From contig NZ_CP112877.1 in the NCBI RefSeq assembly GCF_029910235.1, forward strand, positions 62,001 through 126,000: 64,000 nucleotides of DNA. Direction: 5' to 3'. The stretch comes from Pseudanabaena galeata CCNP1313. GTDB lineage: Bacteria; Cyanobacteriota; Cyanobacteriia; Pseudanabaenales; Pseudanabaenaceae. The translations under genes were made by a program, and so were the position numbers. The notes under the pieces are model-generated. The model had not been told where the DNA came from and did no database searches. It saw nothing but the letters and a program-made list of their open reading frames with translations. Below, piece by piece: positions 61,561 through 64,000 of this stretch (positions are counted from its first letter, which is position 1; the number at the start of each line of letters is the position of its first letter).

Positions 61561-64000
61561 ATGACTGCTATTGAACGCACGGCTTATCCTCGATTCAAAT
61601 CTCAAGCAACCGTGAAAGAACTTGCTGAACTATATACTCCGTCAGCATCTGAGATAAATCTAGCGAAGGGTCATGTCAAAAGTAAGCGGGGGTTACTGCG
61701 ATTTTTAGTCATGCTCAAGTCATTTCAACGATTGGGATATTTCCCACTGTCATCCGATGTACCGCCCACAGTGATCAGTCATATTCGGGCTTGCTTAAAC
61801 CTCAGTGCTAATATCTGTGCTATCCCGCCCGAACGTTCTCGTTACTACTATGCTGAGGCGATTCGGGCTTATTTGAGAGTTAGTCCTTTCGACCGCAAGG
61901 CGCAAACGGCGATCGCTACTGTCATTGCTACATCGGCGGAGATCATGGAATATCCTGCTGATTTAATCAATGTTGCGGTTGAAGAGTTGGTGAAAGCGCG
62001 TTATGAATTACCTGCTTTTAGTACGATTGATCGTTTGGTCGGTCATATCCGTGCTGTTGTGAATAACCGCTTGTTTCAGCGTATTGCTAAGGCGATGAGT
62101 CCAAATCAACAAGCCTTTGTGGATGAATTGGTCTCTAATTCAACGCCAGAATCGGAATTAACTTTCAGCTTATTGAGAGCAGCACCGAAAAGTGATCGCC
62201 TCTCTCATATTCAGGCTTTACAAACTAAGTTTGACCAAATACTTACTTTTGGTGATGCAAGGCAGTTGCTGCTGAAAATTGCCCCTGCCAAGGTCAAATC
62301 TTTTGCAGCACAAGCAAAAGCCTTGGCAATGACAGATCTCCGAGAGATGAATCTAGCGAAACGTCGCGCTCTGTTGGTATGCCTGCTCTATCGTGTGCAA
62401 GTTAAAACCCGTGACCATTTAGTAGAGATGTTTCTCAAGCGCGTGCAGAAAATGCATCAATGTGCCAAAGATAAATTGGTGGAGTTACGAGAACAGAATT
62501 TGACCAAAACTGAATCGATGTTGGCAGTGCTAACCGAGATTTTACAGACATCAACTGGGGAGACTGATACGGCGAGTTTGGGTGGACGGGTGCAATCTGT
62601 TTTGGAAACCCATGGGGGAGCTGCCGCTTTATTAGCACAGTGCGAGGAGATTACGGCTTACAATACCGATAATTATTTGCCTTTAATATGGCGGTTTTAT
62701 AGTCGCTATCGTTCGGTTTTGTTTCCCTTGGTGCGTGGGTTAGAAATCCAGTCTGCTAGCCAAGATCTTTCCTTGACGGCAGCTTTGACTCTGGTTTTGG
62801 CTCATGAAAACCGTCGCTCTAAATGGTTGTCTGCGGAAGATCTCGATTTAAGCTTTATGAGCGATCGCTGGCGACGATTAGTGGTGGTTGAATCTGATGG
62901 TATTTCACAGTTAGTCCGTCAGCAATTCGAGGTCTGTGTCTTTACCTATTTGGCAGCCGAGTTGAAAAGTGGTGATGCTTGTGTGGTGGGTTCGGAAAAC
63001 TATGCTGACTTCCGCGAACAGTTATTGTCTTGGGATGAGTGTCAGCCAAAATTGGCTGATTACTGCCAACAAACAGGTATGGCGCTTACGGCGGCTAAAT
63101 TTGTTGAACAGCTTCAATCTTGTTTGACTCAAACTGCGATTGCTGTAGACCAAATCTGTAAGGATGGTACACAAGTGACGATTAGTGCTGATGCTGTACC
63201 TGTACTCAAAAGGATTACGGCGGAGCCGCCTCCATCGGGTGCGATAGAGTTGGAGTCGGCAATTTTACAACGGCTCCCTGAACGTAGTGTTTTGGATATT
63301 CTCTGTAATGTGGAACATTGGCTCAATTGGGTGCGCCACTTTGGTCATGTTTCTGGTTCTGAGTCAAAGATTGAGAATCCGTCTGAACGTTATATCTTAA
63401 CGGTGTTTGGCTATGGTTGTAATCTTGGTCCTAATCAAACTGCTCGTCATACTCGCGGACAGGTCAGTTCAAGGATGCTGGCTTATGTGAATCGTCAACA
63501 TATTTCGATTCCTCAACTTGAGGCGGCGATGCGAGATTTGATTAATGCTTATAATCGCTTGGAGTTACCGAAGTGTTGGGGAACTGGCAAACGGGCGGCG
63601 GCTGATGGTAGTAAGTTTCAGCTTTATGAGAATAATTTAATGTCTGAGTATCACATTCGTTATGGTGGCTATGGGGGGATTGCTTACCATCATGTATCTG
63701 ATACTTATATTGCTCTGTTTACCCATTTCATCAATTGTGGTGTTTGGGAAGCAGTTTATATTCTTGATGGTTTACTCAAGAATACTTCCGATATCCAACC
63801 TGATACTTTGCACGCTGATACCCAAGGACAGTCTACTACTGTGTTTGGCTTGTCTTATCTGTTGGGAATTAAACTCATGCCTCGGATTCGTAACTGGCAG
63901 GACTGTAAGTTCTTTCGTCCCAGTCTGGACTCTGTTTATGAGTATATTGACCCATTGTTTAAAGATGTGGTTGATTGGTCGTTAATTCGTACTCACTGGC
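61561..64000 (+). CDS. tnpA: Tn3-family transposase (partial)
   Basis: Open for 813 codons from ATG 61561 to the window edge; full Tn3 transposases have about 950-1000. It shows the DUF4158-like front (TAIERTAYPRFKSQATVKELAELY), the long helical middle, the catalytic block RAAADGSKFQLY with the first Asp, and HADTQGQSTTVFGLSYLLG with the second. The final catalytic Glu lies outside. No internal stop is seen, so the element may be active. Confidence 0.9.
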   Translation, partial: MTAIERTAYPRFKSQATVKELAELYTPSASEINLAKGHVKSKRGLLRFLVMLKSFQRLGYFPLSSDVPPTVISHIRACLNLSANICAIPPERSRYYYAEAIRAYLRVSPFDRKAQTAIATVIATSAEIMEYPADLINVAVEELVKARYELPAFSTIDRLVGHIRAVVNNRLFQRIAKAMSPNQQAFVDELVSNSTPESELTFSLLRAAPKSDRLSHIQALQTKFDQILTFGDARQLLLKIAPAKVKSFAAQAKALAMTDLREMNLAKRRALLVCLLYRVQVKTRDHLVEMFLKRVQKMHQCAKDKLVELREQNLTKTESMLAVLTEILQTSTGETDTASLGGRVQSVLETHGGAAALLAQCEEITAYNTDNYLPLIWRFYSRYRSVLFPLVRGLEIQSASQDLSLTAALTLVLAHENRRSKWLSAEDLDLSFMSDRWRRLVVVESDGISQLVRQQFEVCVFTYLAAELKSGDACVVGSENYADFREQLLSWDECQPKLADYCQQTGMALTAAKFVEQLQSCLTQTAIAVDQICKDGTQVTISADAVPVLKRITAEPPPSGAIELESAILQRLPERSVLDILCNVEHWLNWVRHFGHVSGSESKIENPSERYILTVFGYGCNLGPNQTARHTRGQVSSRMLAYVNRQHISIPQLEAAMRDLINAYNRLELPKCWGTGKRAAADGSKFQLYENNLMSEYHIRYGGYGGIAYHHVSDTYIALFTHFINCGVWEAVYILDGLLKNTSDIQPDTLHADTQGQSTTVFGLSYLLGIKLMPRIRNWQDCKFFRPSLDSVYEYIDPLFKDVVDWSLIRTHW

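Larger units (their letters stand above)
59904..64000 (+). mobile_element. Tn3-family transposon with tyrosine recombinase (TnpI-like), left part
   Basis: Begins GGGGTAGCTACAGGATACGT at 59904, the GGGG start and length expected for a Tn3-family inverted repeat, preceded by ATATA as a possible 5-bp target duplication. It contains an XRE/zinc-ribbon gene, an integrase and the large transposase, which runs off the window. The right inverted repeat is outside, so the end is unverified. The layout resembles Tn4430-type elements that use TnpI instead of a serine resolvase. Confidence 0.7.

Overview
The window is cyanobacterial DNA. It carries psbA (photosystem II D1), the cyanobacterial/plastid proton-extrusion gene pcxA and a biliverdin-forming heme oxygenase, and the palindrome GCGATCGC (HIP1) recurs throughout. 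A filamentous, Pseudanabaena-like cyanobacterium is my guess, but the sequence alone does not fix the genus. No tRNA, rRNA or CRISPR array was recognised.

Region 1 (1-14050) is mostly chromosomal. It starts with modD (cut by the window edge), a DUF89 phosphatase, a GNAT acetyltransferase and a pcxA gene split by an in-frame TGA. From 3483 to 12557 lies what reads as a low-oxygen/sulfide island: psbA for a D1 with the A80/L158/A286 signature of the micro-oxic D1' isoform, a flavin (nitronate monooxygenase-like) oxidoreductase, heme oxygenase, sulfide:quinone oxidoreductase, two methyltransferases, a ferritin-like DUF2202 protein, a TauE/SafE permease, a LysR regulator, a Nudix protein and an ArsR regulator with two cysteines. 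Four promoters in this island share a 16-bp inverted-repeat motif, so an ArsR-controlled regulon is plausible. An SDR gene at its right edge is broken by a perfect 22-bp inverted repeat that looks like a template-switch mutation.

Region 2 (14050-28000) is accessory DNA: transposase debris, a decayed VirB2/VirB3/VirB4-like trio cut at the Walker A motif plus a stray copy of part of it, two toxin-antitoxin pairs, a formylglycine-generating-enzyme-like protein, a HEPN-type protein, a small secreted/OB-fold/TctA-like membrane cluster with a duplicated 5' leader, and a topA gene that has lost its N-terminal Toprim strand. Region 3 (28000-43800) alternates housekeeping repair genes (mfd, recD2) with possible defence or signalling genes (Ser/Thr kinase-TPR next to a nuclease-like protein; HEPN-TPR next to a membrane protein), an IS5-type insertion sequence and a frameshifted HicB-like gene.

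Region 4 (43800-64000) is plasmid-like: a CyRepA1-type replication protein divergent from a five-HTH protein, a PRTRC cassette whose E1 (ThiF), E2-like, ubiquitin-like and JAMM-peptidase members all keep their key motifs, a PIN toxin-antitoxin pair, ssb, a Sak4-like ATPase, a VWA gene, an IS630 element and the left part of a Tn3-family transposon. That transposon carries an XRE/zinc-ribbon gene and a tyrosine recombinase and has inserted into the VWA gene. The mix of chromosomal and plasmid genes suggests an integrated plasmid, or less likely a very large plasmid or chromid.
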